From an uncultured Bacilli bacterium (GTDB taxonomy: Bacteria; Bacillota_I; Bacilli_A; RF39; UBA660), in NCBI GenBank assembly GCA_934098445.1, contig CAKOOW010000007.1, positions 1-34,855 of the forward strand: a stretch of DNA of 34,855 nt. The letters run 5' to 3'. Under the pieces are notes generated by a model. The model saw only the letters and a program-made list of their open reading frames with translations, was not told the DNA's origin and searched no databases. The translations under genes were made by a program, and so were the position numbers. Numbering within the stretch: position 1 is the first letter of the stretch; the number at the start of each line of letters is the position of its first letter. Positions 23,340 through 30,358 of the stretch are shown here, in pieces.

Positions 23340-23786
23340 GCTATTTTATAAATGTTAACATAATATATATTATGTGTAGTTGCATTTTAAAACAAATTTT
23401 AGTTATTTTATATGATTAATTATCTTATTAGGTATTGAAATTTTATGCTTTAGATGATTAATTATTAATCTTAAATATTTTTTATTGATTATGGATAATA
23501 TATGAAATAAAATTTATAAGAATCTAATTTTAATTTCTAGAAGATAAATTTTTATTTTATTAATTAATAATATCTTAAGATAATTAATTATGGCTTATTA
23601 AGGAAATTGGCTGATTTTGTATCGAAAATATGGGACGATTTTGAGACAATAAGATGAATAATTACTCATCTTTTTATTTCTCGATGCACGAGAATTTAGG
23701 CTTATTTTTACTATTTATAAATCTAAAAGAGGTAATTAATAGTTAGTGTATTTAAAAGAAGTATAAAGTAATAGGTAAATGGAATA
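23340..23786. other. AT-rich intergenic region without a gene
   Basis: About 450 bases of very AT-rich DNA with stops in all frames. Visible structure: a palindrome ACATAATATATATTATGT near 23355; a hairpin AAGATGA (23651-23657) with TCATCTT (23666-23672) followed by TTT, a possible terminator for the distant ZIP gene; and next to it TTCTCG (23678-23683) with CGAGAA (23689-23694). I see no tRNA or coding remnant. Confidence 0.5.
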
Positions 23787-23827
23787 ATAAAACTCCCCTC
23801 TTCTCTTTTTATGATTGGTAGGGGAGT
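23787..23827 (-). terminator. Rho-independent terminator of the HTH regulator gene
   Basis: ACTCCCCT and AGGGGAGT (23792-23799 and 23820-23827) form an 8-bp GC-rich stem. On the minus strand it is followed by TTTTATTATT. Confidence 0.75.
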
Positions 23828-23842
23828 TGTATTTTAATTTTT

Positions 23843-24613
23843 TTAAGCTTTTTTAGCTAGTAATTCTAGAATTTTTTCAATGACTTCATTGGCGTTCGTA
23901 TTATCCATTTTTGCATAATTTAATTCTTTTAAGGCCTGCAATTTAACAGCACTTAATTCTTGAGTACGGGAAATTTTTTCTTCCTTTTTAGCATCAATTT
24001 CCGCAATCCAACGGCGATGAGCTTCTTGAAGTTTAGAACGTGATGATCCACCGTTATTATATAAGTCTAAGGCGGTATGTAATATTCCTTCTAAGATAAA
24101 TTGTTTTTCTTCTTGTAATTTATATTCTTCTGGATTAGTGTAACCACCGGTTTTACTCATATAGCCAAAGATATATTTAATCTCGGGAATTTCATCCATC
24201 AACTGTAAAGTATGATACAAGTACTTAAAGGTATAATAGTTTTCTTTACGAAAATTATCTTCACTTAAGCGCTCCTTTAACAGATTAATAATATCGGTTA
24301 AGAGTTGCTCAGACTCATAGTTTAAGCCTTTAATGTCAATACAAGAACTCCCCTCCCCTTGCAGACGAATGCCTTTAATAAGGCGGGATTCTACTCCTAA
24401 CATATAATCGGTTGTAACATCAATATAATTAATACTATTAGCATCCTTAACATCTAATAACTTATAAAGCATCACTCTTTTTTCTTTAGGCCATTTACTT
24501 AAATCATCAAGTTCTAAATAATTATAAACCATTTGTCTTGATACACCTAGGTATTTAGCTAAACGAACTTTGGAAATACCTAATTCTTGAAATAGGTCAT
24601 TTAATTTTTGCAT
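23843..24613 (-). CDS. HTH (Xre-like) transcriptional regulator, unknown target
   Basis: The N-terminus LFQELGISKVRLAKYLGVSRQMVYNYLE (about 7-34) is a clear helix-turn-helix of the lambda-repressor type. The remaining 220 residues are mostly helical with no domain I recognise; notable parts are TGGYTNPEEYKLQEEKQFILEGIL and NNGGSSRSKLQEAHRRWIAEI. 256 residues in all. It is a single-gene unit with its own strong promoter and terminator, so autoregulation is plausible; a 10-bp palindrome, TTTGTACAAA, sits in the promoter spacer. The ribosome site AAAGG is about 14 bases from ATG 24613, which is long. Confidence 0.75.
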   Translation of the reverse strand: MQKLNDLFQELGISKVRLAKYLGVSRQMVYNYLELDDLSKWPKEKRVMLYKLLDVKDANSINYIDVTTDYMLGVESRLIKGIRLQGEGSSCIDIKGLNYESEQLLTDIINLLKERLSEDNFRKENYYTFKYLYHTLQLMDEIPEIKYIFGYMSKTGGYTNPEEYKLQEEKQFILEGILHTALDLYNNGGSSRSKLQEAHRRWIAEIDAKKEEKISRTQELSAVKLQALKELNYAKMDNTNANEVIEKILELLAKKA

Positions 24614-24648
24614 ATGTAAAACAACTGCCTTTCTTATCTTACATACTA

Positions 24649-24676
24649 ATTATATCATTTGTACAAAAAGTGTCAA
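24649..24676 (-). promoter_or_regulatory. Strong promoter with central palindrome (possible operator)
   Basis: On the minus strand TTGACA (24671-24676), a 16-base spacer ending in TGA, and TATAAT (24649-24654): both hexamers perfect plus an extended -10. The spacer contains the perfect palindrome TTTGTACAAA (24658-24667), a likely binding site for a dimeric regulator, perhaps the HTH protein itself. Confidence 0.85.
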
Positions 24677-24696
24677 TCAAAACGTAAAGCTTTTGC

Positions 24697-25803
24697 CTAT
24701 AAATACCACAATTTTTGCCCATTTTTAAAGACTTCTTTAATTATGCCAGAGCCAAGACATTCTTCGCCACTGTAAAGTACACAAGCTTGACCAGGAGTAA
24801 CAGCTTTGGCAAGGTGAGGATATTTAACAAGGATATTGCCATCACTTAAATATTCTAAAGTAACTTCATTATCTTCCCCACGGTAACGAAATTTAGCACT
24901 ACAATTTTGGGGTCTTGCCTCACTTAGGAAGTTAACATCTTCAATCAGACAAGCATCGCTCATTAAATAAGTATTATCATCCCCAAAGGCAACATAAAGT
25001 ATATTCTTTTCAACATCTTTACCACAGACATAATGGCGTTCTAAATTACCCGAGATTCCGACATTTCTTCTTTGACCAATTGTATAATTCATAAGACCAG
25101 TATGGGTACCGATTTTTTCTTTTGTTTCGACATTTAAAATATCCCCAGGATTAGGCTTTAGATAGTTATGAATAAACTTCTGATAGTTTCTTTCACCAAT
25201 AAAACAGATACCGGTGGAATCCTTTTTATTAGCAGTCTCTAAATGAATTTTATTAGCAATCTTGCGAACTTCGGGTTTAGTTAATTCCCCAACAGGAAAT
25301 AAAACGTTTTCTAGAGCCTCTCTTTTTACTTGAGCTAAAAAATAAGTTTGGTCTTTATTAGAATCTATTCCTCTTAAAAGATGTCCATCTTCCATTCTCG
25401 AATAATGTCCGGTCGCAATATAATCGGCTCCTAATTTCTTAGCTTCTTTAATAAATAAATCGAATTTAATATACTTATTACACATTAAATCAGGATTAGG
25501 AGTTCTCCCCTTCTTTAATTCATCAAGAAAATACTTAAAGACATAATCCCAATATTCTTTGATAAAATCAACCCGGTATAAAGGGATGCCTAGTTCTTGA
25601 GAGACTTTTTTAGCATCATTGTAATCTTGTTCTTGAGGACAGATATTCTCACCAAAAGTTGGATTACCTTCAATATCATTATTTAAAGCGGCATCCCAAT
25701 TACGCATAAATAGCCCTATAACGTTATATCCTTGTTCTTTTAAAAGATAAGCGGATACCGAAGAATCGACGCCACCACTCATTCCTACTACTACTGTTTT
25801 CAT
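24697..25803 (-). CDS. mnmA: tRNA-specific 2-thiouridylase
   Basis: Thiolates U34 of Lys, Glu and Gln tRNAs using a persulfide sulfur donor. PP-loop SGGVDSS at 9-15; the two catalytic cysteines C108 (NPDLMCNKYIKF) and C200 (DSTGICFIGER); DQTYFLAQV; and the C-terminal beta-barrel starting near GQRRNVGISG and ending in ARPQNCSAKFRYR and AVTPGQACVLY. Length 368 is normal. A cysteine desulfurase gene, often adjacent, is not here. Upstream of the ATG an ATCAC/GTGAT inverted repeat (25810-25823) flanks the GGAAGTGA ribosome site. Confidence 0.97.
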   Translation of the reverse strand: MKTVVVGMSGGVDSSVSAYLLKEQGYNVIGLFMRNWDAALNNDIEGNPTFGENICPQEQDYNDAKKVSQELGIPLYRVDFIKEYWDYVFKYFLDELKKGRTPNPDLMCNKYIKFDLFIKEAKKLGADYIATGHYSRMEDGHLLRGIDSNKDQTYFLAQVKREALENVLFPVGELTKPEVRKIANKIHLETANKKDSTGICFIGERNYQKFIHNYLKPNPGDILNVETKEKIGTHTGLMNYTIGQRRNVGISGNLERHYVCGKDVEKNILYVAFGDDNTYLMSDACLIEDVNFLSEARPQNCSAKFRYRGEDNEVTLEYLSDGNILVKYPHLAKAVTPGQACVLYSGEECLGSGIIKEVFKNGQKLWYL

Positions 25804-25851
25804 TTGTAAATCACTTCCGTGATATATTTTACCAAAATAATTTTTTAAAGT

Positions 25852-26433
25852 CTATCCTAAGAGAAAGAATATTTTAGGAAGTAAGACTTTAGAGGAAAAG
25901 AAAAGGATTATATCACTTATAAGAATGGTACTGCCAATGATTAGCATAGCGAAAATAGTTTTTTTAATCTTCGGAAAGGTATCTTTAGAATGGTCTATTA
26001 AAAGAATAAGGATATTCTTGGTAAGATAGTTTCCTTTTATTAAAAGAAAAATAAACATCGAAAGATAAAAAAGATTAATAGTTAGATTATAGATAATGGA
26101 ACTAATTAATCCTTTAAAACCAAAAGAAACGGTTAAAATATAGATATTAAATCCTATGGTTATTCCTTTGAATAGTAAATAAATTATATTAAGAAAATAT
26201 AAGGGAATAATGAGACATGTAAAAATAACTAGTCCTAGTAAAAGAAAGTGCGAAAGAATATTATTAATGTTATTAGTAAGAATAGCATTCTTAAGATTAG
26301 AGGTACTATAGATTAAGTCATTCTTAAAGATGGGGCCTTGCTTGATACCTAAAATAAGACCAAGAATAATGCCTACGGCAATGATAGTTACCAAGAATAA
26401 GACTGTATAGGAGTGCTTTTTTAGAAGTTTCAA
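25852..26433 (-). CDS. spoIIM: Stage II sporulation protein M-like membrane protein
   Basis: SpoIIM works with SpoIID and SpoIIP in peptidoglycan degradation during engulfment. The protein has about five hydrophobic segments with the DUF95/SpoIIM arrangement: an N-terminal helix (TVLFLVTIIAVGIILGLILG), then SNLKNAILTNN, then a membrane core with LLFKGITIGFNIYILTVSFGFKGLISSIIYNL. The frame can open at GTG 26440-26442, but that GTG lies inside the AGGTGA ribosome site; TTG 26431-26433, five bases downstream, is the better start (193 residues). A sporulation-type promoter may lie just upstream. The family is likely; the start is uncertain. Confidence 0.82.
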   Translation of the reverse strand: MKLLKKHSYTVLFLVTIIAVGIILGLILGIKQGPIFKNDLIYSTSNLKNAILTNNINNILSHFLLLGLVIFTCLIIPLYFLNIIYLLFKGITIGFNIYILTVSFGFKGLISSIIYNLTINLFYLSMFIFLLIKGNYLTKNILILLIDHSKDTFPKIKKTIFAMLIIGSTILISDIILFFSSKVLLPKIFFLLG

Positions 26434-26449
26434 GTTAATCACCTACATA

Positions 26450-26478
26450 AGTATATTGGCAAGGGCTTATTTTTATGC
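26450..26478 (-). promoter_or_regulatory. Possible sigma-E-type promoter of spoIIM
   Basis: On the minus strand GCATAAA (26472-26478), a 14-base spacer and AATATACT (26450-26457) fit the sigma-E pattern KMATATT-N14/15-CATAYAHT with about 12 of 15 positions. The leader would be very short. It overlaps the divergent sigma-A promoter. Confidence 0.35.
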
Positions 26479-26484
26479 TAAAAT
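26456..26484 (+). promoter_or_regulatory. Strong sigma-A promoter of the 33-residue membrane protein
   Basis: TTGGCA (26456-26461), a 17-base spacer ending in TGC, and TAAAAT (26479-26484). The gene starts 35 bases further on. Confidence 0.82.
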
Positions 26485-26518
26485 ATTAATATATTTACAT
26501 GAAGGAAGGTAAGAACTT

Positions 26519-26620
26519 ATGTCAAAGAAAGCCCAAAAGATTGCTGTTTGGACTATGTTAATTGTTATGGTTGTAGGAATTATTGCTTCCTATGCTGCTA
26601 TGTTTATTACGGCAAAATAA
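26519..26620 (+). CDS. Small single-helix membrane protein (DUF4044-like)
   Basis: 33 residues: a positively charged MSKKAQKIA head followed by one transmembrane helix (about 10-29, VWTMLIVMVVGIIASYAAMF) and a short TAK tail. AAGGAAGG precedes ATG 26519 by about nine bases, a strong promoter lies upstream and a terminator directly downstream, so it is a real monocistronic gene. Layout and size resemble the DUF4044 family of tiny Firmicutes membrane proteins (basic head, 'VVWLMLI'-like helix). Function unknown. Confidence 0.8.
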   Translation: MSKKAQKIAVWTMLIVMVVGIIASYAAMFITAK

Positions 26621-26647
26621 AAGCCACACAACGATGTGACTTTTTTT
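26619..26647. terminator. Bidirectional terminator
   Basis: AAAAGCCACA pairs with TGTGACTTTT (one mismatch) around CAACGA, with T-rich runs on both strands. It ends the small membrane gene (plus) and mscL (minus). Confidence 0.75.
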
Positions 26648-27029
26648 ATTTCTTTAGATTATCTCTAATTTCTCGTAGCAATAATACTTCTTCTGATACT
26701 TCTTTTTTTGTCTCTTTCTTAGGTTCTTCTTTCTTTGGCATAAGGACATTAATTACCTTAATGAAAAGGAAGATAGAAGCGGCAATGATAAGAAAATCAA
26801 TGATATTTTGGATAAAGGAGCCATACATTATTTTGGCATTGCCAATGGTAATAGAAAGATTTTTAAAATCATGACCACCAATGATAACTCCAATTACAGG
26901 CATCATAATATCATTTACTAAAGAGGTAACAATCTTGGAAAAAGCATTACCCATTACTACACCAACAGCTAAATCAACGACATTACCGCGCATAATAAAT
27001 TTTTTAAATTCTGCAATTAAATTTTTCAT
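26646..27029 (-). CDS. mscL: Large-conductance mechanosensitive channel
   Basis: Homopentameric membrane channel that opens under high tension to release solutes in osmotic downshock. N-terminal amphipathic helix MKNLIAEFKKFIMRGNVVDLAVGVVMGNAFSKIV with the gate glycines and valines of TM1 (about 15-40), a short periplasmic loop, TM2 (about 69-92, GSFIQNIIDFLIIAASIFLF), and a charged cytoplasmic C-terminal helix (EVLLLREIRDNLKK). 127 residues is typical. GGAG lies upstream of ATG 27029, and the gene follows the unknown gene by 15 bases. Confidence 0.97.
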   Translation of the reverse strand: MKNLIAEFKKFIMRGNVVDLAVGVVMGNAFSKIVTSLVNDIMMPVIGVIIGGHDFKNLSITIGNAKIMYGSFIQNIIDFLIIAASIFLFIKVINVLMPKKEEPKKETKKEVSEEVLLLREIRDNLKK

Positions 27030-27044
27030 CTACTACTACTCCTT

Positions 27045-27680
27045 CTAATTATTTTCTAGGTAATTTAGATAATCATCACTTCTGGTCTTAATATTATAAA
27101 AGTAATTGGCTAAGGATTTATAATTATCTAAGAATTTTTCCTTCGTATATTCATCCATCTTAGGACTTAGAATAACCCCATCAAAGCGATCAAGCATTAA
27201 CATTTTATTTTCAATGTAACGTTCATTAAGAAGAGATGATGCTAAAGCTTTTCTTAAGGTCTTATTTTTTTCTAAGACGGCTACGGCTCCATAAGGCTCA
27301 AAAGTAAAGGCATACGCTACTAATTCGACGGCAAAAGCGGCCGTATAATCTCTAGTAATTGTATTATCAAGAGCTTTTTTATAATCATCATAAGTAACAG
27401 TAAAAGCAGTATTCCAAAGTCCAAAAGAAGACATAGCATATTGGCATAAATCTTCCGTTAAATCAAGCTCACTTAGGGCTTTAGCCTTAGCCCGCCCTCC
27501 CCTTCTAGAAGAAATAAACTCAAACTTATCATTATACTTTAAACCATCTGGTAAGACACTATCATCATCAAATAAGACAAACTTAATGGCTGCTACGGCA
27601 TTTCTTAGTCCTTGAGACTCCTTAGTTCCTAAGAAGATATCATCAAGAATTTTCATTTTATTCTGATTATCTAAATTCAC
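27045..27680 (-). CDS. Hypothetical soluble protein, unknown family
   Basis: Not recognised. 211 residues, predicted mostly helical, without signal peptide or membrane segment. Notable parts: QGLRNAVAAIKFVLFDDD, the basic SSRRGGRAKAKALSELDL, an Ala/aromatic-rich middle (TAAFAVELVAYAFTFEPYGAVAVLE), and a C-terminal KEKFLDNYKSLANYFYNI. Possible starts are GTG 27689, GTG 27680 and ATG 27656. GAGGTGG covers the first of these and sits just before the second, so GTG 27680 is chosen. It lies between the sortase (53 bases upstream) and mscL (15 bases downstream) in one direction, so it may be co-transcribed with either. Confidence 0.65.
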   Translation of the reverse strand: MNLDNQNKMKILDDIFLGTKESQGLRNAVAAIKFVLFDDDSVLPDGLKYNDKFEFISSRRGGRAKAKALSELDLTEDLCQYAMSSFGLWNTAFTVTYDDYKKALDNTITRDYTAAFAVELVAYAFTFEPYGAVAVLEKNKTLRKALASSLLNERYIENKMLMLDRFDGVILSPKMDEYTKEKFLDNYKSLANYFYNIKTRSDDYLNYLENN

Positions 27681-27733
27681 ACTAACCACCTCAATAACAT
27701 CATATCATATTTTAAAGATTTTTTGGTTTTTTC

Positions 27734-28336
27734 TTAAATATTTTCTTCCTTAATTAAATTAGCTACATAGACTATTTGGCTATCGGTATTCTTAAGACAA
27801 GTAATTAGATAAAGATCAGAAACCCCTCTAGTATTGTAAGTTAAATAACCATTTTTTATAATTTCATAAGAAAAAGCTACTCTATAGGTATATTTTTTAT
27901 TATTATAATAAAGATATATATCATCATTAGAAATTAGTTTATTTAAGTCTTTAAAATAAGCTATACCGTTATATCCAGAGTGCGCAGCTAGAATAATATG
28001 ACTTATCTCGTTATCTTTAGGAAAAAGAGAATTCTTAGCAATATAAATATTTTTATTAACGTTATTATCTTTACTATCGGGATTAACTAATCCTTTTGTT
28101 AAGTTAATCTTAGGAATTTTTAAAATAGCATAATATGGGGTTATTTCTTTTTCTGAAAGACTTATAGTATTTCTAGTATCACTAATCTTTTGAGAAAAGT
28201 AATAATCGATCCTAGCTTGTTCTTTTCTATCTTGAAGAGAATCATAATATTTAAGAATAATTAAACTAAGGGAAAAAAGGATAAGAATGATAAGAATTAA
28301 ATGATAGCTTTTCTTCGAAGTATTATGATTAACCAT
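27734..28336 (-). CDS. Sortase-family transpeptidase, arginine position replaced
   Basis: Membrane cysteine transpeptidase that links surface proteins to the wall. One N-terminal membrane helix (about 12-30), then the sortase barrel: ILKIPKINL (68-79), catalytic H119 in HIILAAHSGYNG, FKDLNKL, DDIYLYYNNKKYTYRV, and catalytic C180 in DLYLITCLKN. The family arginine normally follows the cysteine on the next strand (TC...R.vv.a.l); here the aligned text is TDSQIVYVANL, with Q187 in that place and no arginine after C180. 200 residues is normal for a class D- or B-like size. It starts 40 bases inside the adhesin gene, so the two are an operon and a probable enzyme-substrate pair. Confidence 0.88.
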   Translation of the reverse strand: MVNHNTSKKSYHLILIILILFSLSLIILKYYDSLQDRKEQARIDYYFSQKISDTRNTISLSEKEITPYYAILKIPKINLTKGLVNPDSKDNNVNKNIYIAKNSLFPKDNEISHIILAAHSGYNGIAYFKDLNKLISNDDIYLYYNNKKYTYRVAFSYEIIKNGYLTYNTRGVSDLYLITCLKNTDSQIVYVANLIKEENI

Positions 28337-30156
28337 GTGATAATTAAGGCTCCTTCCACAAACTTAGACCAATCTTTTTTATGGGTATAAGTATCAGGGA
28401 TAGGAATTAAAGGGTCATTTAGAAAGGTAAGTTCTAAAGATTCATTATGGTCTTTAAGAGTAAAATAAAGTTTCTCTTGATTTATTGTATATCCAGGGAT
28501 AGCTTCTATTTCTTCGAAGTAATAAGTTCCTAGAGGTAAGTTATCAATAGAAAGTAAACCACTTGGATTAGTAATTCCTTCGTAAATAAGAGTGTTATCA
28601 TCTTTATAAAGATTAATCTTAACACCAGGTAATACTTCTTTAGTTAGACTATCCTTTTTAACTAGACTAACACTTCCTTTCTTTAAGTAATTAATGAGTT
28701 TTAAAGACTTAATTTCATCCCGAGAATTAATATTACTTAAGTCAACAGCATATTCTTTAGTATCTAGAAGATAATTATCTTGAGTAGTTATTTCTTTTAG
28801 ATAATATTTTCCTAGATAAAGACCAGTAAATTCGCTGATACCATCTTGATTAGTCTTAGACTTAGCAATTAGACTATTCTTAGGATGAATTATTTTTCCA
28901 TTGATATCTTTAATATTTTCTTTAGCATAAAGACCAAGGGTGATATTATTTAAAGGAATATAGGTATCTTTAGAAGTAGGACTTTCTCCTAGTTTAGTAA
29001 CTTTAAGGGAAGTAGTTAGTCTTTCATTATAAATAGATACTTCATAGATTAATTTATTATTTTCTTTTTGATAAGTAGTATCTTCGGAGAGTTCTACTAA
29101 TTCTTCTTGGGTATTTTTTAAATAACCAGGAATAGTACTTTCTTCTGTAATAATATATTTACCAAAATTTAAATTATCTATTAGGATTTCACCCTCTTGA
29201 TTAGTCTTAAAGATATAGGAATCATCAGGATTATTTTTATTTATTAAGTATTCATTAGTCTTAAAATCTTTAACTTTAAATTTAATGGCAGCGACTTTAA
29301 GAGTTTCTTTAGTCTCTAAATCTTTCTTTACTATTTTTAGAGATGGTCCGGCGACATTAATATTTAAAGTCACTCTTTGGGGTTCATAAGAACCGGGTAA
29401 TAAGACATTTTGGGAGTCTTCAGAAAGATAAAGAATGGGTACGTTTTTATATAAAGGATCTTGCTTTTCTAAGATTATTTGATGGTTACCTAGGGTGGTT
29501 GCTTCAATGGAAAGGCTATTATTAGTAATAGTAGCGGGAAGAGTTGCTTTTTCAATGTAGTAATCTTTTAAGGAAGCATTCTCATCTTCTAAAGTAAGAG
29601 TATTATGGTAAGTTGTGGAAATTGTCTTATCATTAAAACTAGGTAAAAGGCTATGCTTTTTTACTAAGTTTTCTAATTCATTGATTTCTTCTTGATAAGC
29701 ATCGGGTAAAATATTACCATTTAATTTGTCTGTAAAGGAAACTTGATAATTAATACTCATTGTTCGCCAAATTAAAACTTGGGTTATAACATACCATTTA
29801 TCTTCTTGATGATTTTGATATTTATATCCGTAATATGCTAATAAAAGAATTCGTTCCCATCGCTCCTTTGGTAAAGCTAGGCGCTTATGATAATTGGAAG
29901 TAACTTCTTCATAAGTAGAATTATTTTTAATTTTAATAAATGGCTCTAAGCAGTAAACATAAGAGTTATCACTTCTTCTTCTAAAAAACTCAGCTTGCAT
30001 ATATTTTTTAGAGCCATTTAGTTCAAGTTTTAAATAAATATTGGGAATCCACTTTCCTTCGTAGATGTCTTCAGCATCTACTTTTTGGCTTGTAAACAGG
30101 ATAAAAATTGTTAGTATTAAAGTAAAACTGATTATTTTTTTAATTTTATTATTCAT
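28297..30156 (-). CDS. Thioester-domain/Cna-B-type surface adhesin with IPDTY sorting signal
   Basis: Signal peptide (1-28, ending near VDA), then an apparent thioester adhesion domain: Cys69 in VYCLEPF and Gln126 in VITQVLIW, the pair that forms the internal thioester in Gram-positive adhesins. About residues 255-580 form at least three SpaA/Cna-B beta-domains, each with a VKKD-like lysine strand and an E-containing strand (YIITEESTIPGYL, YYLKEITTQDNYL, YYFEEIEAIPGY) that could make isopeptide bonds. The C-terminus is IPDTYTHKKDW (586 on), a hydrophobic helix and RRK: a cell-wall sorting signal with IPDTY instead of LPxTG. AGGAGG six bases before ATG 30156 fixes the start. 619 residues. Confidence 0.87.
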   Translation of the reverse strand: MNNKIKKIISFTLILTIFILFTSQKVDAEDIYEGKWIPNIYLKLELNGSKKYMQAEFFRRRSDNSYVYCLEPFIKIKNNSTYEEVTSNYHKRLALPKERWERILLLAYYGYKYQNHQEDKWYVITQVLIWRTMSINYQVSFTDKLNGNILPDAYQEEINELENLVKKHSLLPSFNDKTISTTYHNTLTLEDENASLKDYYIEKATLPATITNNSLSIEATTLGNHQIILEKQDPLYKNVPILYLSEDSQNVLLPGSYEPQRVTLNINVAGPSLKIVKKDLETKETLKVAAIKFKVKDFKTNEYLINKNNPDDSYIFKTNQEGEILIDNLNFGKYIITEESTIPGYLKNTQEELVELSEDTTYQKENNKLIYEVSIYNERLTTSLKVTKLGESPTSKDTYIPLNNITLGLYAKENIKDINGKIIHPKNSLIAKSKTNQDGISEFTGLYLGKYYLKEITTQDNYLLDTKEYAVDLSNINSRDEIKSLKLINYLKKGSVSLVKKDSLTKEVLPGVKINLYKDDNTLIYEGITNPSGLLSIDNLPLGTYYFEEIEAIPGYTINQEKLYFTLKDHNESLELTFLNDPLIPIPDTYTHKKDWSKFVEGALIITWLIIILRRKAII

Positions 30157-30319
30157 TTTAAACCTCCTCAAATAACTTTTTAATAAAATTAAAAATCAAA
30201 AATTAACCGGTCATAGAATCACTACCCTTCTATATATATATATTAGGGATAACTAGCGATTTTTTTTCTTTTTGGCTAAACTTTTTAAAAATTTCGCCAA
30301 ACTTTTAGTTTGGAGGTCC

Positions 30320-30358
30320 AAAAAAAGCAGGTAATTTACTTTGAGTAATTACCTGCTT
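30320..30358 (-). terminator. Rho-independent terminator of yvcK
   Basis: AGCAGGTAATT (30326-30336) pairs with AATTACCTGCT (30347-30357). On the minus strand it is followed by a run of seven T. The yvcK stop codon lies inside it. Confidence 0.85.

Noticed and set aside
23340..23842. CRISPR array or tRNA cluster in the long gap
   Set aside because: There are no regularly spaced repeats and no cloverleaf-like sequence; only AT-rich text with a few short hairpins.
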